Part shown: positions 36,426 to 47,578 of the stretch, one piece after another
Position numbering within the stretch: position 1 is the first letter of the stretch
Layout of the letters: each line of letters begins with the position of its first letter
From: Parus major
Taxonomy: Eukaryota; Chordata; Aves; Passeriformes; Paridae
DNA length: 64,000 nt
Assembly: GCF_001522545.3 (NCBI RefSeq)
Contig: NC_031799.1
Location: forward strand, 35,543,876 to 35,607,875
Direction: 5' to 3'
Notes under the pieces: generated by a model
Databases searched by the model: none
The model's input: only the letters and a program-made list of their open reading frames with translations
Told to the model about the DNA's origin: nothing
Program-made: the position numbers and the translations under genes

Positions 36426-39400
36426 GATCCCACTGAACACCTGCAAAAGGAATTTAAAGAACTTATTCAGAGTCTATAAAGTTATATGTGTTATAAAAAT
36501 ACACATATTTTTATAAGAGGGCCTTAATCTTGATTCACTCTTTTTGTGGTCAGCTAAGAATGTTAACAAGTGTTGAAGATAAGGTATTTCCATAAAGAAC
36601 AGCAATATAATTCAACTTTGGCTCTCTTCATTGCTGTCTCAAGTTGTAAAATTCATATACATTTACATAAAGTGGAAGATAAACAAATAAATGTTTTTAT
36701 TTCTATTATGACCAGATAATAGTAACAAAGCTATTGTTTTCTACCACTCTCTAGAGAAAATTATTTTAAGCAGATTACAGATCAATAGGAACTCTCTCAT
36801 GTGGAGCAGTTTAACATATTTGCTTTATTCTAAATTATATTAAATATTTTAGGCATAACAACCTGCATATACATGCTAATTTTTGTGTACAAACAGGAAG
36901 AAAGAAGAGTTTGGTATATTTTGCATGTCTATTTTGAAATACTTATAAAAGTAGAGGATTGGAGGGTTTAAAGGACTGGAATTTTTATTTTTCTTTCTAG
37001 TTTCTTTTCTGGTTCTTATCACATTCATTACATGTGAGATAACTTCACATATTGTGTAGAAATACACTTTTTCATTTTTGTTTATGAACAGTGAGTTATG
37101 ATTTATGAGGGGCAATTTAATGCTTTTGCTAAAAATAACTAATTTGAATCCATGGAAAACACAGAATTACTCCTTGTAAGACCTTTGCACTTATGGTAAT
37201 GTCATAATATGAAGTTAGAGCATTAAATTTACATGGGAGAAATTTAATATAATTCTGCTGATGTCTGTGTAACAGCTCTGAATTACATCAGTTCTGAACT
37301 ATGTTTTCTAATGTACTTAAGTGTGTTTTATTTGGTGAATGAATTATATGTCAAAAAGTTGGCTTTGGATTTTTGAGAAATCTAGTGAAAAATTCTGACT
37401 AAAAATGTCAAAATATTTGAGTTAAGGTAAGAAGATTTGGTTCTTTTAAAAGTTAGGCTCATGAGTAAGGTAGACACGAGTTTTACCTTGGTCCTTGGAT
37501 GACCTGCTCCTCTGTTGGCCTATTAAATGAGTTGGTTTTCTGGAAATCAGAAAATGTTTGAAACCTATCTTAACCTGTCGCAGGGAATGGCTTTGAATCT
37601 AAGTCTTCTCTGTCTCAGAAAGCTATTGCATACCTTGGTTGATATTTGATGCTGGTTTATTGCAACATTGTCATTGCAGATGTTGCAGTTAAGGGGAAGA
37701 ACTTTAAGCTGAGGACCTGGAACTGAAGAGATACAGTGACAGAGCTTCCAGTTTGATGTTGATGCTGTTGAGATTCAGCTTATTCTGTCATGGGATTCTC
37801 TCAGCATATCTTCTTGAGGCTGTATCACGACCTGCTGCTGCCTACAGCTAAGTCACAAAACTATTTCCAGTGTTTCTCTCTGTTGTTGTAACAAGCAACC
37901 TCTCAAATGGAGGCCCGATAAACACAGGGGAACAATGTTACCAGTGTTCTGCAAACATTTTTCAAGTTGCCCCAAAATAGAGTAGCACTGAGGATTTAGT
38001 AATGATTTTTTGTGTTCTCTCTAGCCTTGGTGGAAAAGGTATGCCGTCAACACAGCAGCTTCTAAAGGTTCCACCCCTCTTTACAACAAATTTCTATTCT
38101 ATACACATAAAATTTCAAATACAAGTAAACATGAATTTGAAAAATGACCAGAAATAACCCCTGAAATTCATATTAGTAAATACACTTTAATCAGCTTAGG
38201 TACATACACCCAGTGTTAATGAATCAGAAATACAAGATTAAAACACTTATTTCGCACTTTATCTCCAAAGTTCTCTTTTTTTTTTTCCATTCAGATTACT
38301 AAAAGCCAATGAAAGTTCAGTTCTCAGGTTTGTCCATGAGCCAAATTAGAGAGCCCTTAATTTACTTATTACTCTCATATCTTATTATGCAGCTGGTTTA
38401 TGACAGGTTAATATAGCCGATATTGTCTATGTGGAGATCCCAGCTGCAGCGTGATTACCGCAGCTTTAACTTCTGGACACAATACATGATCTTCACCAGC
38501 AAACATCAACAAAGAATTAGACCACTATTCTACCAGCTACTTTAGAATTGCTCAAAGAAAGGAAAAGTGGAAATAGACAGAAATCCTCCACATCTGAACT
38601 AAATAACTAACTGAAGCCTTTGAAATGTGATCTATACTGGGAGTATACAGGGTTTTGCAAGCCATTCTGAAAGTAAATCACCTCTTCAGTACTTTTCTCA
38701 CAGGCTGAGGACTACTAGAGTTGTTAAGTGTATGCTTTGATGAGCAACTTGCCACTTTGCCTGCTAATTATTTTAATAATATACTAGTGTTTTAAATATT
38801 TTAGATGGTTTCTAATTTAGAAAGTGAAAGTACAATTAAATAATTAATGAAGCATTATAGGCGATAAAATGAAGAGATAAACGAAGACAGTGTTCCACTG
38901 CCCAAAGAGTAAGATTTCTTTCTGAAGAGAATATTTTCAGGTTGGAATGTTAACACCACCTCATCACTTTTGTTTTTCTTTCAAATACTTTAGTATATGC
39001 AAACAAACAGAAGAAGAGAACTGAAGTCATTACAAAGGATTACAGTAGAGGAGCCTGGAAAGCATATTGGAAGTATGATGGAAATTTCCAAGAAATCATA
39101 TCTGTTCATTTTGGAATTATACTAATTATGAAAACATGATAGTGAATCCAGAATAAAATATTTGTGTTTGGAGAGTGAATAAGGAACAACCCATTATTTT
39201 CTGAAATGCCTATTAGTGCTTCCTTTTGAATTTGGCTGGGAATAGTTCTGTTAGAAATGGCAGAATTAGGTCCTGGAAGTCAGAACTGCATATATGCATG
39301 ATACAGTAGAAAAACTCTTTCTGAAAGATGAACAGTATGCTAGTGACACAATAACCATAGACAATTTCAAATTATTTAAAGATTGAGTTACTGGTTCTAG

Positions 39401-40424
39401 ATTCAAAATTAAATCAGTTTGAAATTGAAATACATTTTTCACCAGAATCAAAGCTAGGCCAGGCTATTGAATACTGGCAAGCTTCCAGAAAACCTTCCCA
39501 TTTCCTTATATTAGTTCTCTGTAGGTAATTTTATTAAATGGTAAGTCAGATGATCTTTTTTATCTTAATTTTCCATTGATTAAAGTAGGAAGCACTACTG
39601 TGTATCCTCCAGAAGCCTTCATTATGAAGATTTAAGCAAGAAAATTATAGGAGTTCTACTTTTAGTTAGTTAACACTGATACAAAGATGAATTTCTGACT
39701 TTATGGCTATTAAAATATATACATTAATAATGTAGCATTGTGAGTACCTTATTGAAAAGAATTAGCCTTAGGGAGAGAAGATGATTCTAGTCCCTGAGTC
39801 TTAATACCTCGAATACAATAGTAAGTTGAAGAGGCCTGATTAAAGTGATGTGAAGAGCAGTAACATTCCTACTTCTACTTGCTTAGTGTGGAAAGAAATT
39901 CTCATTTTTATTTTGAAAATCTTATATTGTGACTACACTTGTACAGAAAAAGGAGTTTAATGTCACTTTGTAGTAAGTTTGTGTTTCTGTACATGAGTGT
40001 ATAATTACAGCTATGACAACACACAATTCTTCAGTGGCTATCTTAATAATTTTAATTACAGAAAATTTTTCATAAAACTTGGAATGAAAAAAATGTATGC
40101 TACTGACTAGGAAACATTCAACATAAAAAAGAACATCAAAATATGTTTGACACTGATTTTGAGGGAACCTGTCATTTAGCAGCTGTTGCCAGACCAAAAC
40201 ACATATTGGCTTCATCAAGGCAAGAGAAAATTCTTTATCTCTGGTAAATTATCTTAGTCATTTTGGACTCATTGAAACAATGACAATTTCAAATAACCAG
40301 GAATCTATCCTAAACTTCCAAGCCACAAGCCAGCATTCCAGCAGCAAGTGACAGCATGTTGAAAAGTCATACACAGAAGCCAAATATCAGAGAGAAATTA
40401 TTATTTTGTTAAATCCTTAACAGA
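36426..40424. other. AT-rich DNA, no gene seen
   Basis: No repeat family recognised. 38390-38480 is slightly GC-richer with CAGCTGCAGCGTGATTACCG and could be a conserved noncoding segment. Open frames are under 100 codons without motifs. Confidence 0.5.
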
Positions 40425-40915
40425 ATACATCAAGAGTACTGCATCCAAATGTATAAGAAATGTTGAAAAACTGGAAAGTCCAAAGGAGGGCAACCAAGAT
40501 GGTTAGGAAGCTGAAGGACAAAACATAAAAGAGGCTCAGGGAGTTGAGCACTCCCTCTAGATCCAAGAGGAGAAAGTTCAGGGTATCAATTTGCTGTCAT
40601 CAACTAAAATAAGAAGTTATAGTGAAAATGGAGCCAGATCTCCAGCAGAAGGTCCAAAGACCTTCTTTCTCTTGCAGCAAGAGAAATTCCAGCCAATCAT
40701 ACAAGAAAGATCTTCACAATAAGGGTGTTAATACAATGTGACAGGCCAAAAGAACTTGCAAAGTCTCCATCTTTGCACACATTCACAACTCTCCTGGACA
40801 AGATCTTGAGTAAAATCATCTAAATTTAAAGTGACTCTGCTATGAGAAGTGAATGAAACTAGAAAATTATTAGAAGTCCTTTCAAATCAAAATTATTCTG
40901 TGATGCTACAATTCT
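40425..40915 (+). mobile_element. CR1 LINE, decayed 3' half
   Basis: It has the CR1 ORF2 C-terminus and 3' UTR landmarks: GTCCAAAGGAGGGCAACCAA near 40480, GAAGCTGAAGGACAAAAC, the AGATCTTCACAATAAGGGTG block, and a closing GTCCTTTCAAATCAAAATTA with TTCTGTGATGC. Many indels and substitutions make it older than the copy at 30.9 kb. It is 5'-truncated with no open frame. Confidence 0.82.
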
Positions 40916-42112
40916 ATTCATTTTGATCTTCAGTTGGAATTTGCAAAATACTTTTTGCTGTATCAGTGGAATATGGGTTATAGAAGCTAAATTCTGCCAG
41001 CTTTGTTTTACTTTTTTTAAAAAAAAGAGAGAGTATACTGAAAGATACAACAGAATTTTTCTATTGGTAGTTAAAATGAAAATTTACCAAAAGAAGATGA
41101 AAAATAAAAGTAATGCTGAATTTGATGGGGTTTTTTGCTTTCTAAATTTTGATTGAAAAACACTGTGGAAGGTGTTGGATTATTGTCAAGAATCAGCAGC
41201 CAAAAATGGAGCAGAATGAGAGAAAAAATAATATAATTCAATTTTTTGGCAAAAGTAATCCTCATGGTCTCTTTGGTAAACTGTAACATTGGAAAAGTAT
41301 TCTTAAATAAATGTGGAAACTGGTTTACACTAGAACAAACCAGAAACATGCTTGGTTTTTATGTGCTCATTCAAAGATGAATAACTATTTTTTTCTATCA
41401 TGGTGGGTGCCTGTTAAAGCAGAAGAATTTCTAAGGAATGAGATGAAGACAGGGTTATTACATTGGGAGATACCCAACTTAAATGAACCAGATTCAGTGA
41501 ATTTATCCCAAATTTATAAGGGTGTAATTAAGGACAAAATTTGATTCTTTGTGTTTTATATTAATCAATGCATCTACATTTCTATTTTTAGTTTGGAAGT
41601 GAGAAAAAACTTTTCAAAATAATGTCAAAACAGTCCATAGCAGCTATCATCAAACCACCCAAACGAACCATTGGAGATGTAGCTTAACCTCAAAGATCTT
41701 TCCCAGGTTTCACAGGAGAAATATTACTTTCTTTTACTGTCTTTTTTACAGTTCATATATAAGACATACTGCATGGTAAAACTGGAGCATCAGAGATCAA
41801 ATCAGGCTTACTCAGAAGTCACGTAAGATTTTAAAAGAGAAAGGTGCACCCATATGGACAATATGCAAAATCTTGACAAGGAAGTTCTTTCAAGACTATA
41901 GTAACATTTTAGTTAGAGTATAACATTAGAAGTCTCTGGTCTGGTTTCCACAGCAACTCTGTGGAAACAATTAAATAGTGTTATTAAAGACTGAGGGATT
42001 TGAACCACTGCTAAATGGAATATAATCCTGTTCATCTGAAAACTTTATTCAAAAATATCTAATAATTCATACCAAAAAGTCAATTTCTGGAGAGAAAATC
42101 TTGTCCATATGT
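40916..42112. other. AT-rich DNA, no gene seen
   Basis: Short open frames of 63-92 codons on both strands at 40859-41544 have no family motif. Confidence 0.5.
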
Positions 42113-43540
42113 CATGGTTTTAAAGCAGTAACTAAAAAATCACTAGAAAACGTACTTATTTCTTGCTGTGAGATATGGATTAGAACAAGAGCAAAACAGG
42201 ATTAAAACTTAAAAGGAACAAAGAAGGTTTATTAACAAAAACTACAAGAATAAGAAACCAGAATAAAGCCTCCAGAAAACCTTTTTTTTCCCCCACTACC
42301 CAACCATTCCCTTGTTTACATGACAACATAGAGACAAAAAAACTTTGGTGGTTAAAACAGTCCTAATTCTTGCTACAATCCTTTCATCGGTCTTTGTAGA
42401 GAAAAAGAAGGCTTTTTCTGCTAATCTATGGAGTTTTTCACAAGAAAACTATTTTTCTTCATAGCTTTCCAGTTCTCTGATGCCAGCTGCCTGGAAATCC
42501 TGTCATTAGAATTCACTCCTCCCATTTCACATCACTCTGAGGTGTGTGTGGGTCAATGAGTCTAGGGATGTCATTTTAAGGATGAGTTATTCAAAGGCAA
42601 AAGTTCTCTTCATCTGTTTTTGTGAGCCTCTCTGGAAACAGAAGTTTTCTCTTTGCCTCTCAAAGGTTACAAATCTTCAACTATTACTTCTCCCCCCCTG
42701 TTCCAGCATCCAGCATCTCACAGGATCACAACCACTTCACCATTTGCTCAAAATCCACACTTTGAAACACTCCATTCCTCCCAATATACTGTCATGAATT
42801 AAAGGAGGTTTGTTTGTTTGGTTTTTTTTAAGAACACTACTGTCCATCTCCATAGCTTTAACAGAAAAACATTTCAGCTTATTAAAGCATCTCCTTATTT
42901 TCTCTTCCTCCTCTAAAACTTAATTCCTTTCTTCACTGTCTTTGATGGTTTTATAGTGTCTCCTTACATGTTGATCACTCCCTCTCTCTCTTCCCCTCTC
43001 TTGGGGGAAAAAAAAATTAATCTGCAAGTCTCATCCGGGTAGTAAAAGAGTTGAAGTCTTGCTCAAGCTGCAGATGTTCAGGTGTCAGGTTTCAGTTCAG
43101 CGGCAGAAACTGCAGCTGAGCCAGGAACCGGCCTGGCCCGGCCTTTTCCCCCTCCACCCTCCACGGCCTTGTCTGGCCTGGTGGTGGCAGGGGGAGGAGG
43201 CTGAGCCAGAGCCTGTTACTTCTTCAGAAGCTGGAAACTAAAGAGCACAAGAAATTCCCGGCCTTACATCTTAAGGTGGTGTTCACAGGTTGATCTCACT
43301 GTTCAATGGTTAAATCCACTGTCAGTTCTCAGAAATGGCCAGTTATTGGCCAGGAGAAGAAAACTCACATCAGCCTCCAGCACTTTCAACTTCCCTAGCT
43401 CTCAAAGCTAATCTTAAAGGTACAGAACTTAATATATATAAAGCAGGTGATTTGGGATACCAGTATCATAAAGTTGCCCCAGGACACCATACTTCATCCC
43501 TTTCCCTGAAGAATGAAGAATCTTTCTTCTGTTAAGTCTC
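42113..43540 (-). mobile_element. Solo-LTR-like avian endogenous retrovirus element
   Basis: The plus strand starts TGTCATGGTTTTAAAGCAGT and continues with TTAAAAGGAACAAAGAAGG and TTTATTAACAAAAACTAC. This is the R/U5 end of a common songbird LTR read backwards, with AATAAA on the minus strand at 42228-42233. GGTCAATGAGTCTAGGGATG near 42551 and a GC-rich block around 43110-43200 (CCGGCCTGGCCCGGCC) fit the U3/promoter side. No internal retroviral genes adjoin it. It is a probable solo LTR of about 1.4 kb; the right end is approximate. Confidence 0.72.
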
Positions 43541-43580
43541 TGCATCTATTTCTTGATTGTTCCTAAAATATTTTACAGAG

Positions 43581-43629
43581 AAAACTAAAAAAAAAAAAAT
43601 AAAAAAAATAAAAAAAAAAGGAAAAAAAG
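43581..43629. repeat. A-rich tract
   Basis: Runs of 8-13 A separated by single T or G. It lies just outside the LTR-like element. Confidence 0.93.
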
Positions 43630-45499
43630 TGGATTTGATTTTTTTCCTCACTTGAAAATGTGATCATGATACTTTGGAGCCAAATTCTGGGACTAGTGCT
43701 GAAGGCTTTCTTTACAGAATGGAGCAACTCTTTTTCTATCCAGCTCCCAGGATAGAAGACCTAGAAGATGATGTCTCCTAATATTTCCTAACCTTTCTAA
43801 TCTAACCACCTTCTTCCTGAAGAGACACCAGAGAAGCCTGTGATCTCCAAAGAGTAACAGGATAGCTCACACATTGCCCTCAAAGAGAAGGAATTGCAAA
43901 AGATGAAAGACAAGCTCTCAAAGTTGAGAAGCCTTATCCTTGCTTTGCAACTCATTTTCTGAAGTTCTTAAACAGTATTGATACCAGGCATGAAGAGAAA
44001 AAGAAGGGATGTTTTATCCCTTTTTAACTCAGCTTTTTTTAGTGGAAGTTAGCCAGGGAGACTACTAAGTGATAAAACTACTAATTTTAACCCTGATACA
44101 GCCCCCATTTTACTATTATCTCACCTCAGGGAAAAACAGATCTCTGGCTTGTTTCCAGGAAGACCTCCACTCTTGAGATATGAATAAATTTCAACTGGCA
44201 GAAAGTCTGATCCAGACCACAAAACGGCAGCCAAGCTCCTTGTTCACTGAGTTCTAAACTCAGTACTTGGCCAGGGATATTGGAATCAAAACCTGCAGAG
44301 CAGAGTGTTTTACTAAGTTGCACAGACCCACACTGCTGACGTCCAGCCGCTACTCTATGGTCCAGTGTTTGGGACAGGAAGTGGGACTGCAGGCTGAAGC
44401 CAAACACAAACTGGCAACCAGAAGACCTGGATCTAGGGAAACAATGCCTTTTTCAACTCTAAGAGAAGAAAAATATTGAATCTTCAAAATAACTTCTAAA
44501 GCCATTAAATGTCTCCAATACCATGAAGAAAGAAAGTGGAGGAAAAAAAAAGGAAGTGAATTTCCTTCAGGAAGTGTATCAGGAAAAAAAACCAGATTCT
44601 TTAGGGAACAGAAAAAGGAATTTATTAACAAAGGAAACTATTATTTGAAGAGCCTGAGGAACATTGACATGAAATCAGAAACCTACAAGAGTCAAGTGGA
44701 ATTAGTCTGAAAAGTATATTAAATAGGATATGCAGAAATACGTCCCTTCATTTTGGTTTCCCTGACTCTTCATAGGCCAAAACAAAATTAATACTTTAAT
44801 TCAGTTTTCTGAAAAAAATGCAGCACTGAATCAGCTTCAAACACAAATCACAAAGCTTAAAGAATAGGTGGTCAGAACTGAGAGCATGCATGTTAGCTGA
44901 AATAAATCCAGTTTTTTCTCACTCTGAAGTATCTAGCTGCCTCTCCACAGGTGTATAAGCTGATGATCCAGCTCTCAAGCACACTCTAGTAGTTAGTGTT
45001 CATTCATGAAGGAGAATCTAATTTTAAGAGGTTTCTTTTATACCCTAAACACTTGGTAGAGTATTCAGATTCAAATTTGCCAGTACTCAGAGGCTTTCTT
45101 AATGATCCCAAATCAAAAGGCAATTTAGACACTTCTTGATTCCTAACGATTGGCTGTCCCCACCTTTTCTCAAAATGCTAACAGCAGGCAGCTGTCATCA
45201 CCTGTGTGTGTGGCAATCAATGCCTCCTGGCAGCTACTCTTGAGCACAGGTAAATAATGACCAAATCTAAACCTAAGAAATATTTTTTTTGGTAAATGTG
45301 GCAGCAGGCTTGAATTCCTGAAGATTTCCTAATGGTTTTTGTCAGCATGATGAAGGTTTCACTTCATACAAATACCCTACTTAATACTCATATGTTAATA
45401 AAACTGAGATATTTGCGATTAGTTCATTTTTCAACAAACCAAAACAATGCACCTCTTGGTAATATTATTAAAACTGGGACTTGATATTATCATTAGAAC
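43630..45499. other. Intergenic or intronic DNA, no gene seen
   Basis: No repeat family recognised. Two 93-codon minus-strand frames (44126-44407, 44350-44631) have unremarkable composition and no motif. Confidence 0.5.
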
Positions 45500-45739
45500 T
45501 ATCTGGGCTGAGCCATCCAGACAGTTTTTAACACAGTAAAGAGAACATCAGTACAAAACATGGGCTGCCAGCTTTTTGGGGAGAATTCTGTGAAAAATTC
45601 TATTGAAGCCTTCACTGAAGTCCAGGTGACAAAAGTCACAGCCTTTCACTTATCCCACCTGGCCATAAAATGAGATCAGGTTTGTCAGGTAGGACCTGCC
45701 CTCCCTAAACCCCTGCTGATTGGGCTAGATTCCCTGGTT

Positions 45740-46024
45740 TTACAGTATGTGCCATGTCATCACACTCGAGATGATCTGTGCCATGACCTTCCCAAGCACC
45801 AAGGTCAGACCGACAGGCCTGTAGTTTCCTGGATCCTCCTTCCAACACTTGTATGTAGCTATTACATTGGCCAACCTCCACTCCTCTGGGACCTCTCCAG
45901 TTAACCAGGACTGATGATAAATGATTGAGAGTGGCTTGGTGAGCTCCTCTGCCAGCTCCATCAGCACCCTTGGGTTTATTTTATCCAGCCCTATAGAGTC
46001 ATGATTATCAAAGTGGCAAGTCAC
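45740..46024 (-). pseudogene. CR1 reverse-transcriptase N-terminal relic
   Basis: A 94-codon open frame whose translation closely follows the CR1 RT start: DKINPRVLMELAEELTKPLS, SWLTGEVPEEWRLANV, EDPGNYRPVGLT and LGKVMAQII. It is the best-preserved coding stretch in the window. It is only the fingers part of an RT and lacks catalytic aspartates, so any peptide would be inactive. Confidence 0.93.
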
Positions 46025-46314
46025 TACCTACTTCCTCATGCATTCTGCTCTGTGTCCCTGCCACTCTGCCCAAGGAGCTGAGAATAACCAGTCTTTCTGT
46101 TAAAGACTGAGACAAAGGCATTAAGTACCTCACCCTCTTCCTCATCCCTGGCAACAATATTCCACATAGTGTCCAATAAAGAATGGAGACTTTCTGTGGC
46201 CCTTCTTTTGTTGTAAATATGTCTATAAAAACACCTTTTTTTTGATATATTTATAAAAATACATTTTATGATTTATAAAAATACTATCCTTCACAGTGTT
46301 TACCACATAGAGCT

Positions 46315-46615
46315 CTAGCTGAACTTTTGCTCTATATGAGGCAAAATTCTGATAATGCCTCTACTGACATTGCTGTACTCTTCCTTGATATGTCTGCTCC
46401 TTCTTCCAAAGATCATAAACTCTCTTTTCTTCCCCCTGAGTTGCAACAAAAGCTCTCTGTTCAGACAGATGGCTCTTCCTCCACACTGGCTTGTTTGTAA
46501 GCACATAATGGATGGCCTGCTCCTGCACCTTTAATATTTCCTTCTTAAACTGTATCCAGTCTTCCTGGCCCACTTTATTTTTGTGGACTGTTTCCCAAGG
46601 GACTCTCTGAATCAC
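46315..46615 (-). pseudogene. CR1 ORF2 relic, end of endonuclease and linker
   Basis: Two overlapping frames (46361-46615 and 46315-46506) together show RVPWETVHKNKVGQEDW, FKKEILKVQEQAIHYV, LNRELLLQLRGKKREF and YDLWKKEQTYQG. These correspond to the region after the CR1 apurinic-type endonuclease. A frame shift separates them. Confidence 0.9.
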
Positions 46616-46905
46616 TCACTTTAGCAGGTCAAAGTCCACCCTCTGGAAGCACAAGGCATGTGTTTTGTTTACCCCCTTCTTTATTTCACCAAGAAATGAA
46701 TACTTAGCTCATGCTCACTGTGTCCAAGAAGGCCTCTGACCATCACATCTCCCACAAGCCCTTCTCTGTTCATAAACAGCAGATCTAGGTGGGAGCAGCC
46801 CTGGTACAGTCACTTACCAAGTGTGTCAGGAAGTTACTTTCCACACACTCTGGTAGGTCTGGGGGAGACACAAGCATGTCACCAACTTGTCTCCTTTGTC
46901 AAGCA

Positions 46906-47329
46906 ACTTTTACTCTCTCTTTTTAGAGACTTCAGTGAAAAGCAAACCTTTGTTAAGGGTATAAAATTATTGAGTTGAATGTGGCAGACTCCTTCAAAGA
47001 AATGGAATAAAGGAAAAATTTGCATATGAAGGGACACCATCACCACCACCAAATCTTCCAGTACTTCCCAGGGATTAAACTAAAAGTATATTCTTATTTC
47101 TTTTCACAGTGAACTAGTCACCTTTCTAGGATCCTTTCAACAATCACAGAAAAAGAAGTCCCCCGATTTTCCCTTGTCACCATTCACAAAAATGTTAAGA
47201 TTCTTACAAACCCTCAACATATATCACAGAAACAGCTTTGCTGAGGAATGTCAATGACATCGGAGATATGATATTAAAGATCAGTCCTTGGTACACAACT
47301 GCAATTAAAAGAATTTTTTCACTCCTGTT
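46906..47329. other. Spacer between two CR1 fragments
   Basis: No recognisable gene or repeat. Confidence 0.5.
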
Positions 47330-47578
47330 ATATTTATGTTGGAAAAGACCTCTGAGATCATTAAGTCCAACCATGTCAACTAGACCATAGCACTGAGTGC
47401 CTTCTCCAGTGGTTTTTTGCATACCTCCAGTGACTGTGATTCCACCATCCTCCCAGGCAGTCCATTCCAATGTTTAGCAACCCTTTCCAAGAAGAAATTA
47501 CTCCTCAAGCCAGCCTGAATTTTCCCTGGCTCGAAATGAGTCTGTGTCCTCTTGTCTTGTCACTAGTTGCCTGAATGT
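47330..47578 (-). mobile_element. CR1 LINE, 3'-end fragment
   Basis: The plus strand reads GTTGGAAAAGACCTCTGAGA, TCATTAAGTCCAACCATGTC and CCCAGGCAGTCCATTCCAAT, the CR1 3' UTR in reverse. It ends with CTTGTCTTGTCACTAGTTGC on the 5' side. The terminal 8-mers have decayed. It lies upstream, in CR1 reading sense, of the neighbouring 3'-less CR1, so the two cannot be one colinear element. Confidence 0.9.

Larger units (their letters stand above)
45500..46905 (-). mobile_element. CR1 LINE, middle part only, lacking its 3' end
   Basis: Minus-strand reading from 46905 downward gives the end of the CR1 endonuclease domain (blocks around GEIKKG and RVPWE), the linker (YDLWKKEQ) and then the first half of RT (DKINPRVL, EVPEEWRLANV, EDPGNYRPVGL). 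It stops near 45500 after a VKNCLDGSAQ block, before the GVPQGS and FADD motifs. The C-terminus, 3' UTR and tail are all missing, which is not the usual outcome of LINE insertion and implies a later deletion or rearrangement. Part of the interval near 46150-46330 is AT-rich and may be inserted or decayed. Confidence 0.92.

Noticed and set aside
45500..47578. One single CR1 element broken by an insertion
   Set aside because: The 3' end (47330-47578) lies on the wrong side of the endonuclease-RT part for both to be colinear on the minus strand. Separate insertions or a rearrangement is needed.
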